Origin: Pelagomonas calceolata
Lineage: Eukaryota; Sar; Pelagophyceae; Pelagomonadales; Pelagomonadaceae
Direction of reading: 5' to 3'
Length of the DNA stretch: 64,000 nt
NCBI GenBank assembly: GCA_918797485.1
Contig: CAKKNE010000002.1
Span: 1,268,501 to 1,332,500, forward strand
This document shows, piece after piece, positions 37,174 to 46,672 of this stretch (positions within the stretch are counted from its first letter, which is position 1; each line of letters starts with the position of its first letter). Below the pieces are notes generated by a model, which saw only the letters and a list, made by a program, of their open reading frames with translations, did no database searches and was not told where the DNA came from. The position numbers and the translations under genes are program-made.

Positions 37174-37196
37174 CACTAGCGCGCGCAGGCACTAGC
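37174..37196 (-). promoter_or_regulatory. GCTAG palindromic intergenic element, copy 9
   Basis: On the minus strand: TGCTAGTGCCTGCGCGCGCT then AGT. It is 200 bp upstream of the next gene. Confidence 0.55.
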
Positions 37197-37395
37197 ACAA
37201 CGCCAATCTGCTCTCACAGCGGCGCGTCGAAAAACGCCTCGTGCGGCAGCCCGCAGGTGCCACAAGCGCGCCCTCCGGCAGCCTCCGTGCCCCTACGCTG
37301 CGGCGCAGGCAGCCCCGCCGCGACAGCGCGCCACAACGGCCTAGCGCCCCCAGCGAAGCGCAGCGCAGCTCACACCGACGCAGCAGCGAAGCCCC

Positions 37396-38322
37396 ATGGC
37401 TTCGAGCTGGCAGCGCCCGCCCGACACGGGTTGTGATGCGGACGGCATCCCCCACGGCTTCCGGAAGGTCATGGGCGACATGGCCGCCGAGATGGGTGAT
37501 GATGAGCTCATGCGGGCGTCGCAGGGGAGCATCCACGACCCGCGCCACACCTCAAAGACCTTCTCGGACATCCACCAGAAGTTCTTCGGCGCGGCCAAGA
37601 AGGCGGGCCATATGGCGCTCGCTGCACAGGGGTTCCGAGAAGCGGGGGAGCGGCGCGTCATGCGTGGGGTGGATGCTCATGGGAATAGTATGGACTACTC
37701 CGGTGGAAAGTACGCGCGGGGCGCAAAATTGATGCTCTCGGCCCGGGCGGGCGGCCCGCCGCAGTGGGACCCGCGGCCCCAGCACATCCGGCAGGAGTAC
37801 CGCGAGACGCGCGAATTGCGGAAGGAGGGCTTCGAGACGCGCCAGGAGCGCGACGCGGCGGTCCGGTCCCAGTGGGGCCTCGAAGGTGATAGAAGGAACC
37901 AGTTCCAGCGGGTCATGGTCCACAAGCAGGACCGCTACGGGAATTCCTACGGCCAGCCCAAGGAACACGGCCCGGGCATTCGGGACCGCTACGGGAATGA
38001 TGCCGACTACGCGGGCGGCCGGTACGCGCGCGGGGCCCAGGCCATGGGCATGGGCGGCGACGGCCTTCCCGCGCCGCTCACGCCGCGCGGCGGCCAGGGG
38101 CGCGTGCCGCAGGACCAGGGCATGCTCTCCGTCGCGAACGCGCAGGCCGTCGAGATCCCGCGGCCGGCGGACTGGGACGCGCGCAGACGCCGAGACTACG
38201 CGGCGGGCCGGCACCCGCTGCCCCAGGGCGACGGGCCGCACTGGCACCCGTTCCACCAGTCGCAGAGCGAGGTCGACCGCAAGTTCCTCCAGCACGTCTG
38301 GCGCAAGAGCCGGAACCAGTAG
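37396..38322 (+). CDS. Unrecognised 308-aa basic protein with internal repeats
   Basis: Soluble, rich in Gly, Arg, Gln and Tyr. A motif of about 20 residues occurs twice: DAHGNSMDYSGGKYARGAKL and DRYGNDADYAGGRYARGAQA, with a third partial copy (DRYGNSYGQPKEHG). The C-terminus is His/Gln-rich (PHWHPFHQSQSEVDRKFLQH). No transmembrane span, leader or enzyme motif is visible. The repeated YGN-DY-GG-YARGA unit suggests a repeat fold or a disordered scaffold. The ATG is preceded by AGCCCC. It converges on the EEP gene with a 38-bp gap. Confidence 0.55.
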   Translation: MASSWQRPPDTGCDADGIPHGFRKVMGDMAAEMGDDELMRASQGSIHDPRHTSKTFSDIHQKFFGAAKKAGHMALAAQGFREAGERRVMRGVDAHGNSMDYSGGKYARGAKLMLSARAGGPPQWDPRPQHIRQEYRETRELRKEGFETRQERDAAVRSQWGLEGDRRNQFQRVMVHKQDRYGNSYGQPKEHGPGIRDRYGNDADYAGGRYARGAQAMGMGGDGLPAPLTPRGGQGRVPQDQGMLSVANAQAVEIPRPADWDARRRRDYAAGRHPLPQGDGPHWHPFHQSQSEVDRKFLQHVWRKSRNQ

Positions 38323-38360
38323 CTGTAGAAGGCGTAAAGTCCAAAGAATCACAGTAATAG

Positions 38361-39804
38361 TTAAGAAAACCGGAACGTGCACGCGAGCGGCAGGTGGTCC
38401 GACGGGTGCACGAGGTCCGGGATCGCGCCGGCCGGCGCCGAGACGTCGCTCCGGTCCAGGGGCTCCAGGGACTCGTCGTAGAAGACATAATCGATCCAGA
38501 GTGACCGGTCGCCGTTCTTCGACGTGCACACGCCCTCGCAATCCGCCCAGCCGTGCACGGGCGCGAAGGCGTCCCGTAAGGTCCGCTCGCCCCAGAAAAA
38601 CGCGCCGTCGCCGCCCCACCCGGTGGCGTGCTTGAAGCCCACGTCGCCGCTCCAGACGTGCGTTTCCGACGGCGGCGTGTTGAAATCCCCACACAGCACG
38701 ACCGCGTCGTCGTCGTCCGCTCTCTCGGCGACTATGTTCTTTATTGTGGCGAGCTCTCCGGCGCGCACCTCGCCGGGAAAGCGGGTCACGCCGGGCCCGT
38801 CGCCTGTGTGGAATCAACCAGTGAGTCGGGTGCACACCGCTACGCCATCGAGCAGGCATCGCGTGCAGGTCCTGATTTCCACACAGCCCGTCGCGCGACG
38901 TCGTCATGAGGTGCACGGCCACGACACACACAATGCGACCCGACGCCTTGTGGCGCAGCCGCGCCACGGCGGCCTGGCGCCGGTCCGCCGCCGGCAGGTC
39001 CGTGGCCGTGACGCCGCCGCCCTCCGTCGGCGGCACGACGAGCGGGTGCCACTTCTCCAGCAGGTCGTGGTTCGACAAGGACACAGTCGTAGTGTTGCAG
39101 GCGATTATTCGATCGCTCTGCTCTTCGACGAGCTCGAACACATCGGAGCGCCAGAAGACGCCGAGGCCCGCCGGCGGCGTCCGGCCGATCAGCGGGTCCG
39201 TGAAGAAGGCGCCGTCGTAGCCTTGGGACGCCATGGCCGCGTGGAAGGGCTGGTCCCCGTTCTTGTACGAAGCGTGTACATTATGGATGTCGTACTCGCA
39301 CAGCGCCACGATGTCGGCGCATGTACAGACGTCAAACACGCGCGGGCCGCGCGCGGCCCAGTCGTAGACCGTCGCGTCCTGCTCGGAGACCTCCGCGAAG
39401 AGCCGGAGGCCCTCGGCCTCGCCCAAGGAGCGCCGCAGGACGCCTCGCAAAGTGGTGGCCACGGTAGGCAGGCCTCCCTTGACGTACAGCACCTTGTCCT
39501 CACTCTCAAACTTCAGACCGCTCAGCTTCTCAGGAATGTCGCTATCGGACCTAAGCACCCTACACCCCCACAACGCGCGCATCGCCGCGTAGTCGCCGCT
39601 ATGGAAGTTCTTGTGCCAGTGGCGCTTGTACTCGTCATCCACATTCGTGCGCCGCCAGGTGCCAAAGGCCTCGCCCGTCTTGTCCTCGATCCGCGCTCGC
39701 GTCTGCGGCGAGACGTTGAGCACCCACGGGATCGTGTTGCTGCCGAGGGACCGCGCCAAGATGTTGTAGGTCAGCACTCGGAAGGAGTGGCCGTCCGGTT
39801 GCAT
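38361..39804 (-). CDS. Endonuclease/exonuclease/phosphatase-family enzyme (CCR4/Angel/PDE12-like)
   Basis: Exons 38895-39804 and 38361-38803, 450 residues. EEP motifs: FRVLTYNILARSLGSNTIPW at the N-terminus, DIVALCEYDIHN for the metal-binding Glu block, GLGVFWRSDVFELVE, VVAVHLMTTSR, then after the intron VVLCGDFNTPPSE, LWIDYVFYDESLEPL and HPSDHLPLACTF (catalytic His). The spacing fits CCR4-type deadenylases and 2'-phosphodiesterases, but E replaces the usual QE pair (CEYD). Substrate, poly(A) or other RNA, is inferred from the family. The first ATG in frame is at 39804. A single introner interrupts the gene after HLMTTSR. Confidence 0.85.
38804..38894 (-). mobile_element. Introner element with GC-AG splice sites and perfect TSD
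   Basis: 91 nt. Duplication GCGACGGG (minus strand) at 38894-38887 and 38803-38796, identical; its GC is the donor. Element 38804-38886, with TIRs CTGTGTGGAAATCA and TTGATTCCACACAG (minus strand; one base missing on one side). The CAGTGAG mark is at the sense 3' end, so reverse orientation. Splicing restores TSRDGPGVTRF. Confidence 0.93.
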
Positions 39805-40178
39805 CGTGTGGTGTGAGGTCAAATGACTCCTCCAAGGCCCCTGAGCCTCTGTGCCACACCACAGCGCGCACAGCTCACGTGGCTGGCTGCGTCGCTAAGA
39901 GACGGCCAGAACCGAACGACCGATGCCCAACTGGGCCCCCAGCGGCCGCGCTAGCTCAGCTGCAGAGTCGGAGCTTGCTAGTGTCCTATTACGCTAGCTT
40001 CCTGCTTTGGGGAAGAGCCCAGCAACGCGACCAACCAGCCCGTCGAAGCTGCGCAGCTTCGCCCGGAGGTCCAGTGCACTCGTGCTGCATCGCTGTCGCT
40101 GAGTCGAACGGCTAGTTGAGCAGCAGCGCCGACGCATTGCCAGCAGGTCGCATTGCCAGCAGCAGCGCTGTCGCATTG
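39805..40178. other. Divergent promoter region
   Basis: No gene is seen. A GCTAG palindrome sits in the middle (39973-40000). Confidence 0.45.
39973..40000 (+). promoter_or_regulatory. GCTAG palindromic intergenic element, copy 10
   Basis: GCTTGCTAGTGTCCTATTAC then GCTAGCTT. It lies 169 and 179 bp from the two divergent starts. Confidence 0.7.
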
Positions 40179-41219
40179 ATGGGCCGCCGCGGCGGCAGCG
40201 GCAGCCAATCCGTAGCGAAGGTCGTCGCAGTGTTCCTGGCAGCGTTCGTCGCCGTACACCCGCCGCTCAAGCTCTGGGTGCCGTGGGCCGCTGAATCATT
40301 CGTCGCATCGATCATCGGGCGGCCGTGGGGCTGGCGCCAACATCCGTGGCAACCTCTGGCAGACGTTCCGGTGCCACCGACTCGTGTGAACACCATCAAT
40401 GCCACCGAACTCGCCGCCGGCGCGACGGTGGACCTCACGCGGCCGCTGCTCGTGCGTGGAGCCGCGACGGCCGAGGCGCTCGAGCTGTTCTCGGTCGAGG
40501 CGCTGCAGAGGCCACCGCTGGGCGACGTTGTGATTGACTACTTCGTCGACGCGACCCGGTCGGGACACCTCGTGCCCGACGGCCGCGCGAGACTTGGCGA
40601 CGTCGTGCGAAACATCACGCTGGGCGCACCGCACAAGATCGGGTCCCAGTACGTTGTGTCGCGGCACGGCTGTTGTCCGGATAGAGCGGAGCGCGCAAAA
40701 ACCCTCGAAGCGCTGCTCCCGCGGCCGCTCGCGCGCGCGCTCGGAGGAGAACGGCGCTTCTCGACGACGGCGCTGGATCTAAGCCTCCTCACCGTACCAT
40801 TATTCGTCGCGGGCACGCCCGTCGGCGCCCGGCCGCGCACGGACCTGCATTCCGAGCCGATCGCGTCGGTGGCCGTGCAGCTCCGCGGGTCGAAGCGCTG
40901 GACGCTCGTCGACGCGGGTCGAAGCGCGGTCGTGCGGCCCAGGCCGTCGCCGGACGGCCGAGCTTATTTTCGAAGCGCCTTGCACGACTCGGAGGTCGAC
41001 CGCATCGAGGGCCGCTACGAGGTCGAGACGGCGGCGGGGGACATGCTGTACGTGCCCCCCTGGACCTGGCACGCCGTCGCCTACGACTCCACGGACGTCT
41101 CCGTCGCCGCGTCGCTCTTCCACTTCGTGCCGTCCTCCTTTATCAGGAACCAGCCAGCCTTCGCGGCGGCCATCCTGCCGAACCTCGCGAAAGAGCTAGT
41201 GGGCGTAAAGACGCAGTGA
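40179..41219 (+). CDS. JmjC/cupin-8-type oxygenase with N-terminal membrane anchor
   Basis: 346 residues from the first ATG in the frame. An N-terminal hydrophobic segment (VAKVVAVFLAAFVAVHPPLK) could be a signal anchor. The cupin core has TDLHSEPIASVAVQLRGSKR followed by WTLVD (HxE in place of HxD) and GDMLYVPPWTWHAVAYDSTD with the distal His. The HxE variant keeps an Fe ligand, so activity is possible. Location in the secretory pathway is inferred from the anchor. Substrate unknown. It converges on the plastid protein gene with a 38-bp gap. Confidence 0.7.
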   Translation: MGRRGGSGSQSVAKVVAVFLAAFVAVHPPLKLWVPWAAESFVASIIGRPWGWRQHPWQPLADVPVPPTRVNTINATELAAGATVDLTRPLLVRGAATAEALELFSVEALQRPPLGDVVIDYFVDATRSGHLVPDGRARLGDVVRNITLGAPHKIGSQYVVSRHGCCPDRAERAKTLEALLPRPLARALGGERRFSTTALDLSLLTVPLFVAGTPVGARPRTDLHSEPIASVAVQLRGSKRWTLVDAGRSAVVRPRPSPDGRAYFRSALHDSEVDRIEGRYEVETAAGDMLYVPPWTWHAVAYDSTDVSVAASLFHFVPSSFIRNQPAFAAAILPNLAKELVGVKTQ

Positions 41220-41257
41220 GTAGGACCGAGAAAATTACGACGGGAGAGGGAGGGGAG

Positions 41258-42157
41258 CTAGGGCTTCCCGAAGAACCAGGCGGCAGCAGCGGTCGCGGCC
41301 GCAACCGCGAGCTTCTTCGCCTTGGAGGACTTCTTCACGCCAGCTTCCGCGGCGACGACGTCCTTGACGGCCGCCTCGGCCTCCTCGGCGGCCTGGGCCG
41401 CCGCCGCGAAGGCGTCCTCCTCCTTCTTCTTGGCCACCGCGTCCTTCTTGAGCAGCGTCTGCGCGGGCGCGGAGATCGTCGGCATCGTCGGCGGGCGCGC
41501 GGCAACAGGTTTTGATGGTGTGATCACGGGCGCGGGCTTGCGCGCCGGCAGGGGGTCCGCGGGCGCCGGCGCCGGCGCGGGCGCCGGGGCGGGCTCGGCC
41601 TTCGCGGGCGCGGGCGCCGGTGCCGGCGCCGGGGCGGGCTCGGCCTCCGCGGGTCCATCCTCCCGGGCGTCCGCGTCGGCGTCCGCTGATACCTTGGGCC
41701 GCAGGAACGACAGGAACTTCTTCGGCGCCGGCTCGGCCGCCGCCGCATCCGCGGCCTCCGCGGCCTCCTCGGCGTCCGTTTGATTTTTGCGCCAGGCGGC
41801 GAGACCGCCGCCGAGCGCCAAGACGACCGCGTAGGGCGTGATGTCAGGGGCCGCGCCGCTGCTGGTCGCGACGGGCCGCGAGACCGGTCGCGCGACGGGC
41901 GCCGGCGCCGGCCGGCGCGCCGGGGCGGCCGGCCGCGACACGGGCGCCGGCGCCGGCCGGTTCGGCGCCTTTTCCGCCATGGCGTCGGACGTGTCGTCCG
42001 GCGCCCAAGCCTTGAGCTCGTCGCGCATGGTCGTCGGGTTCTGGTACACGGGGAAGTCGCCTCCTCTATAGACCTTGACGCTCTCGCGCGTGAAGGAGCC
42101 GGGCAGCTGGAAGGCGTGCGCCGCGGCGGCCGCCCAGAGAAGGGCGCGCGTCGACAT
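41258..42157 (-). CDS. Plastid-targeted Pro/Ala-rich membrane protein
   Basis: Start at MSTRALLWAAAAAHAFQLPG. The signal peptide ends at an AHA/F site, the same pattern as the ASA/FAP motif of secondary-plastid proteins in stramenopiles, so plastid import is likely. Conserved-looking segments: VYRGGDFPVYQNPTTMRDEL, one transmembrane helix (DITPYAVVLALGGGLAAW), two long PAPAPAPA tracts and a C-terminal Lys/Ala-rich end with a final hydrophobic stretch (KLAVAAATAAAAWFFGKP). 299 residues, no known domain. A thylakoid or envelope linker role is speculative. Confidence 0.6.
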   Translation of the reverse strand: MSTRALLWAAAAAHAFQLPGSFTRESVKVYRGGDFPVYQNPTTMRDELKAWAPDDTSDAMAEKAPNRPAPAPVSRPAAPARRPAPAPVARPVSRPVATSSGAAPDITPYAVVLALGGGLAAWRKNQTDAEEAAEAADAAAAEPAPKKFLSFLRPKVSADADADAREDGPAEAEPAPAPAPAPAPAKAEPAPAPAPAPAPADPLPARKPAPVITPSKPVAARPPTMPTISAPAQTLLKKDAVAKKKEEDAFAAAAQAAEEAEAAVKDVVAAEAGVKKSSKAKKLAVAAATAAAAWFFGKP

Positions 42158-42570
42158 GGCGTTCGTGCTCTGAGGCCTGTTGCTCGAGCTGCACGTCAAG
42201 GAGCGTCCAGACGAGAACGTGTGGATGCGTGCGGCTGAGTCCTGTATCAGGGCTTCCAGCTTTAACGCTTCGGCAGTGCGAGACTCCGCGGTGGGGATCT
42301 ATGAAGCCGATTTGACTCCAGATTGGGCAATCTTTGAGTTATTTTTTTGTGGCTAGACGCCAGTAAGACACTAGCATCCGTTTTGTTTGCGCAAAATGGC
42401 TTTGAGACGATCTCTCTCTCCCGATTGATCGGACATTTTGCCCAGGCGGCTCTACAGAACGGGAGTAGAGCTATGCTAGAATATGAAATGCCGCGGCCCG
42501 CCACAGGACCTAGAACCGCAAAGATAGAATACGACACTCGATTATACCTATACAAAAACACAGCAGAAGA
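42158..42570. other. Intergenic region
   Basis: No gene is seen. A GCTAG palindrome lies at 42352-42375; the right half is AT-richer and probably is the 3' UTR of the NT5DC gene. Confidence 0.4.
42352..42375 (-). promoter_or_regulatory. GCTAG palindromic intergenic element, copy 11
   Basis: On the minus strand: GCTAGTGTCTTACTGGCGTC then TAGC. 195 bp upstream of the plastid protein start. Confidence 0.65.
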
Positions 42571-44016
42571 CTATGGATCGTGCGGCAGCAGCCGGCACCG
42601 CGTCGGGTAGAACCGCGTGCTGTCCGCGCAGGCGAGCAGGTGCTCGAGCCGCGACGTGTAGATGTCGGCGTGCTGTTTTAGGGCAAATGCGTACGCCGTC
42701 GCGTCCGCTCTATGGCGGAAGACCGACCCGAAATTCTCGTTGAAGGACCGGCGCATCTGCACGCGTATGGCTTCTCTCTCATCTTCCAACGCGTCGAGGC
42801 CCCTGACGTCGCCCAACGCCTGTACCCGCGTGAGAAGTTGGTCCGCCTCCACGGACCGCTCGTGGAGTGCTTTGTATTCGGCCGTGTTCACGACGTCCAG
42901 TTCTCTTTCCAGTTCCCGCACGATCGCCGCCGTGGCCCAGCCCTGCCGCCGCGGTTCCCTGAGGTCGGCGTGGACGTGGTCGCCCACATACAGGACTTCA
43001 CTCCCCCATCCTGTGAGCCGCGACAGCTCCGCCAGCGAGCCGCCGAGCAGCACTCTATTTTTCTCCAAATCCCTACCAGAAGCCCGCGACCACTTGACGT
43101 AGCCGTGTGTTGACACAGCTCGGAACGGCTGGTCCCGCCTCCAGAACTTGGGCTTCCGCGCCGACGCGACGACGACGTCAAACGCGTCGCGCCAGGTATC
43201 ACCGAGCAAGTATTTCATCCCGGTTTCGAGCATCGGTACCGGAGAGTTCGTAAGCACGAATAACTCCTTGCCCGACGCGCGGAGCGACGCCAGGAGTGAT
43301 TCGAACCCCTCGATCGGGTGCAAATACGTCGCCGGGTCGCCGCGGACGGCGTCATGTAAGGCGCCCGATATATGCACGTGACTAATGGCTCTAGCGACGT
43401 CCTCGGCGAGCGCTGAAGCGTCGAAGGCGATGCCTCTATCGACTGCTAACTGGACCACGTCGGCCAACAGACATACTTCACTCAGCGCGAAGAGGTCGTT
43501 GAATTGGCTCATGTCGTCCGCGACCCTATGCGGGTCGCAGTGGAGGGCGGGCCCGTAGGCTCTTCTCAATTCCTCGGGCGCGAGCCGTCGCCGGCCCAGG
43601 AAGGCGGCGTCCTGGGCCACCGCGCGAGCATACGACAGCTTGACGAGGTAGCCCGTCCGTCTGTCAAACAACAAGCCTCGGATCGCGAAACTCGGGTCGT
43701 AGCTCGTATCAATGGCGGGGTAGTGGCTCCGCTCCATGAGGTGGTCCTTCGCTCGGTCATAAATAAATGCATTCAATGCGTTCGTGTAGGACGCCAGGGT
43801 ATAATCATAATCAAACCCAATAGCTTTCACGTCCGCCATCCTTAATTCCCGGTTCGCGAAGACCTTCTCCGGCGGCGGCGTCGTACCGAGGAGGTTGCGC
43901 ACGTGGGTCGGGAGCAGTGCTTCGAGGGGGCGGCTGGCCAGGCATCGATGCGCGCCGCGAGGCTGCAGGAGGCGACCGGAGCGCTGGAGGGCAGATCGCA
44001 GCCGGAGCGCCATCAT
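42571..44016 (-). CDS. HAD-family 5'-nucleotidase domain protein (NT5DC/cN-II type)
   Basis: Start at MMALRLRSALQRSGRLLQPR, the first ATG, giving a basic mitochondrial-type leader. HAD motif I IGFDYDYTLASYTNALNAFI, motif II ELFVLTNSPVPMLETGMKYL, motif III lysine in the DVVVASARKPKFWRRDQPFR region and motif IV VLYVGDHVHADLREPRRQGW. YDxDYT and the order of blocks match NT5DC2/3-type proteins, which are cN-II relatives of uncertain activity. 481 residues, the usual length. Divergent from the acidic Tudor-like protein gene. Confidence 0.85.
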   Translation of the reverse strand: MMALRLRSALQRSGRLLQPRGAHRCLASRPLEALLPTHVRNLLGTTPPPEKVFANRELRMADVKAIGFDYDYTLASYTNALNAFIYDRAKDHLMERSHYPAIDTSYDPSFAIRGLLFDRRTGYLVKLSYARAVAQDAAFLGRRRLAPEELRRAYGPALHCDPHRVADDMSQFNDLFALSEVCLLADVVQLAVDRGIAFDASALAEDVARAISHVHISGALHDAVRGDPATYLHPIEGFESLLASLRASGKELFVLTNSPVPMLETGMKYLLGDTWRDAFDVVVASARKPKFWRRDQPFRAVSTHGYVKWSRASGRDLEKNRVLLGGSLAELSRLTGWGSEVLYVGDHVHADLREPRRQGWATAAIVRELERELDVVNTAEYKALHERSVEADQLLTRVQALGDVRGLDALEDEREAIRVQMRRSFNENFGSVFRHRADATAYAFALKQHADIYTSRLEHLLACADSTRFYPTRCRLLPHDP

Positions 44017-44374
44017 GCCGCTGCAAACTTTTGTCACGGCAAGCCACGGATGTTATTAGGTTCTCCGTCAGCTGTGGCCCTGCACGGTCAAGCTAGTGTA
44101 GCTGTAGAGCTGCAAAAGGCCGGCTGCAGAGGTTTCCTAGTGTCTTACAGGACGCTAGCCTCGCATTTTGAAAGTTGCAGCGTTTTCAGCGCTTGCAGGA
44201 CGTATTGCGACGAACAGGATGCAGCAGCAGTGCAACTGATCCGTCGTTATTGGACGACGCCAGCAAAAGCGGCTCAAAACGAGCGTATAGCCGTGTTGTA
44301 GGACTGCACCCTTCTTGCGGGCGTGCCGAGGCAGCGCTGGGCGTCGCATCGGTGGAACGCAATAGCTAGAAGCA
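44017..44374. other. Divergent promoter region
   Basis: No gene is seen. One full GCTAG palindrome (44136-44159) and a separate half site GCTAGTGTAGCTGTAG starting at 44092. Confidence 0.45.
44136..44159 (+). promoter_or_regulatory. GCTAG palindromic intergenic element, copy 12
   Basis: CCTAGTGTCTTACAGGACGC then TAGC; close to the consensus. 120 bp and 216 bp from the two starts. Confidence 0.7.
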
Positions 44375-45526
44375 ATGGCGTCCGCCGCACAAATCGCCGC
44401 CGCACAGAAACTCGCCGACGAGATGGCGGCGGCGGCCGAGGCCGAGGACTCGGACGACGCGCCGCTCGAGTCGCTCGTAACCGTGACGAACAACGGCGCC
44501 GCCGACCGCGATGCGAGCGACGACGAGGTCATGCCGACGCCGAAGCGCCGCGGCCCGCCGACCGACGAGGATCTAGCAGAGGCCCTCGACACGGACCTCG
44601 CGGCCAGAAAACCGCTGCCGGACTTTAGGAGAGACGGTCCGAGGGTGGGCGAGACCATCCGACGCAAGGTCGAGCGCCCCACGGGCCCGGCCTGGGCCGA
44701 GGGCAAAATCATCGGTTATTTGGGACCGGACGAGAGCGATTTTGTGGACGCGAACGGCGCCAGAGCCGCGTTGTATCGCGTCCGCTACGAGAGCGGTTTA
44801 CGGGAGTTGGTGGGCGACGAGGAGGACTTGGAGGAGTGGGAGGTCAACGACTCGTCGGCCGACCGGTCGCCGCTCGACGAGTTCGGAAGGCCCGCGAATT
44901 GTAGTGACGGCGACGACGGCGAGGCCCTGAGCAACTGGGCGCCCTTCACGCCGCGCGCCGCGCCGGCGCGGGCGCCAACATCAATGCCGCCGCGCCGGGC
45001 CGTGCCCGCGTGGGCGCCGCTCGACGCGCCGCCGCCGCCGCCGCGGCCCGAGCCGCTGTCGCCGGGCCGGCGGAAGAAGAAGCGGCCCCTGTTTGATGAT
45101 GACGACGCCTCCGCCGGCTCGCTCGAGGCGGAGCTCGCGGAGCGGGGCCGCCGGATCGTCGAGCGGACTCGGCCGACGGTGCGCGACGCGGGGAGCGACT
45201 CCGAGGAGGACTTCGTGCCCGGCGCGCTCGACGTGGAAACGCTCCGCGCGATGGGCCTCATAGCCGGCGCCGCCCCGCCGGTAGCGCCGGCCTATGCCGT
45301 CGTGGTGCCCGCGCCGCCGCCGCCGCCGCCGCCGCCCGACGAGGCGCGGCGCCTCGCTGCGGACCCTTCCATAGACCTCCGGGAGGCGTATCGCCGCGAG
45401 CAGGCGTCGCGAGCGCCGGCCGTCGCGGCGCCGGCCGTTGACGAGGACTCGGACGATAGTGACGACGCGCCGCTCGAGTCGCTTATCACCGTGAGGCGGC
45501 GCGACGACTCTAGTGACGACGACTAA
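44375..45526 (+). CDS. Acidic protein with a Tudor/Agenet-like domain
   Basis: 383 residues. A compact domain at about residues 90-150 (VGETIRRKVERPTGPAWAEG, then GKIIGYLGPDES, YRVRYESGLRELVGDEEDLE) looks like a Tudor/PWWP-type beta barrel. The rest is acidic, Pro-rich and disordered. The motif SDDAPLESL(V/I)TV appears at residues about 28-40 and again near the C-terminus (DDSDDAPLESLITVRRRDDS), so the same peptide brackets the protein. A chromatin-binding role is inferred. The stop is separated by one base from the stop of the convergent ANTH gene. Confidence 0.6.
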   Translation: MASAAQIAAAQKLADEMAAAAEAEDSDDAPLESLVTVTNNGAADRDASDDEVMPTPKRRGPPTDEDLAEALDTDLAARKPLPDFRRDGPRVGETIRRKVERPTGPAWAEGKIIGYLGPDESDFVDANGARAALYRVRYESGLRELVGDEEDLEEWEVNDSSADRSPLDEFGRPANCSDGDDGEALSNWAPFTPRAAPARAPTSMPPRRAVPAWAPLDAPPPPPRPEPLSPGRRKKKRPLFDDDDASAGSLEAELAERGRRIVERTRPTVRDAGSDSEEDFVPGALDVETLRAMGLIAGAAPPVAPAYAVVVPAPPPPPPPPDEARRLAADPSIDLREAYRREQASRAPAVAAPAVDEDSDDSDDAPLESLITVRRRDDSSDDD

Positions 45527-45527
45527 A

Positions 45528-46343
45528 CTAGCTAGTGTTACCCCAGGCCAGCGCTGCCACGAGCAGCGCCGCCGCGTAGCCGTGCGCGTCGGCCTGGAGA
45601 CGCCGCGCAACGGCCGCGACGAGCGGGTTCTCGCGCGGCGGCGCCGGCAGCGCGCGCATCGTCTCGGCCGCGCGCCGCGAGAGATCTAATGAAACCTCGC
45701 AGGCCTCGCGCGCGGATTCCGGCGGTTCTAGGCCCGCGAAGCGCCAGCAGCCGTCGACGAAGCCGAAGTACCTTTCTAAGAATTTGCGCCATTTTTTCGC
45801 GGAGTAGGACACGTCTTTTTGGGGAGCGAGCGTTCTAAGAACTGCTTTGCGGTCGAAATAGTGCGTGTGAGTTTTTTTGGAGACCTGGCCGCACAACTCC
45901 CGGTAGGCATTCGCCAAACCGGCAAACTCCTTCTCGCCGCAACACACGGGCGACGAGGCCAGTCGATGCAAGACGTAGATCGCTTTGGTTGTGGAGCGCG
46001 CGTCGGTTTCCGCACATCTAGACCACGCTTTGTGTAATAACGACCCGTAGGGGTCGCAGGACGGCGACGTGTAGGCCTCGAAGGCGCCGATGCTCAGGGC
46101 GATGGACTCGACGTGTTTGGGTTTCGGGGCCTGGCTGTCCGGTCTCGTCGCCTTCAGAAACGCCTGTTCAAAGTCCGACGACATGGAGGCTTTCAACTCG
46201 CGCATCCAGTTCTTTACCTTCTTGCGGGCGCGGTAGCGCAGGGCGCCCTCGCCGCCCATCGATGCTGGCTTGATCACGCTGCTGCTCTGCTGCTTTGCTG
46301 CGGCAGCGAGGGCGCAGAGGCAGCCTAGGTGCAGGGGGTGCAT
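45528..46343 (-). CDS. ANTH/ENTH-domain protein (AP180/CALM-like)
   Basis: Two in-frame starts: 46343, or 46259 (MGGEGALRYRARKKVKNWMR), which begins right at the domain. The core shows FEQAFLKATRPDSQAPKPKH then VESIALSIGAF, as in the ANTH KAT...PKxKHV block, followed by GSLLHKAWSRCAETDARSTT and KAIYVLHRLAS. ANTH domains bind PI(4,5)P2 and clathrin adaptors at endocytic sites. Length about 243-271 residues: domain only, without the long clathrin-binding tail. A hydrophobic C-terminal stretch (GYAAALLVAALAWGNTS) could be a tail anchor, which would be unusual. Confidence 0.65.
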   Translation of the reverse strand: MHPLHLGCLCALAAAAKQQSSSVIKPASMGGEGALRYRARKKVKNWMRELKASMSSDFEQAFLKATRPDSQAPKPKHVESIALSIGAFEAYTSPSCDPYGSLLHKAWSRCAETDARSTTKAIYVLHRLASSPVCCGEKEFAGLANAYRELCGQVSKKTHTHYFDRKAVLRTLAPQKDVSYSAKKWRKFLERYFGFVDGCWRFAGLEPPESAREACEVSLDLSRRAAETMRALPAPPRENPLVAAVARRLQADAHGYAAALLVAALAWGNTS

Positions 46344-46672
46344 TTTTGGGGGTCGCAGCTAGAAAAGCGATGCGTCTTTACGGAGGGCAAGGTCGCAGCG
46401 ATGCGTCCTTAAGGGCGAGCGCTTCCGGTCACCGCTGCGCGCGCCAATTTGGCAGCTGCAGCCCAGGCTGGCATGGGTTGCTAGTGTGTTACAGGACGCT
46501 AGCACGGCGTCGCGCTGGCGTGGATATTTTTGCGGGCTGCGGGCGTCTGGAGTCCAATGACTCATCCAATGCCACTCGCTGGCTTAGGCTATTATAGTTT
46601 CATAATTAGCACAGCTAGGGAAGGCCGCCGTCCCCCAGCGCGTGGCGTCTAGGCCATCGGCGCGTCGCCGTT
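46344..46672. other. Intergenic region
   Basis: No gene is seen. Holds a GCTAG palindrome (46480-46503). Confidence 0.4.
46480..46503 (+). promoter_or_regulatory. GCTAG palindromic intergenic element, copy 13
   Basis: GCTAGTGTGTTACAGGACGC then TAGC, preceded by GGTT. 137 bp upstream of the first ANTH ATG. Confidence 0.7.

Noticed and set aside
37552-39822. 756-codon minus-strand frame continuing past the EEP exon
   Set aside because: It reads through the introner at 38804-38894 into an Arg-rich shadow of the 308-aa gene; the EEP motifs continue in another frame after splicing.
43290-43320. tRNA B-box-like GATTCGAACCCC
   Set aside because: It lies in the NT5DC coding frame and no cloverleaf fits around it. 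I found no convincing tRNA, rRNA or CRISPR array in the window.
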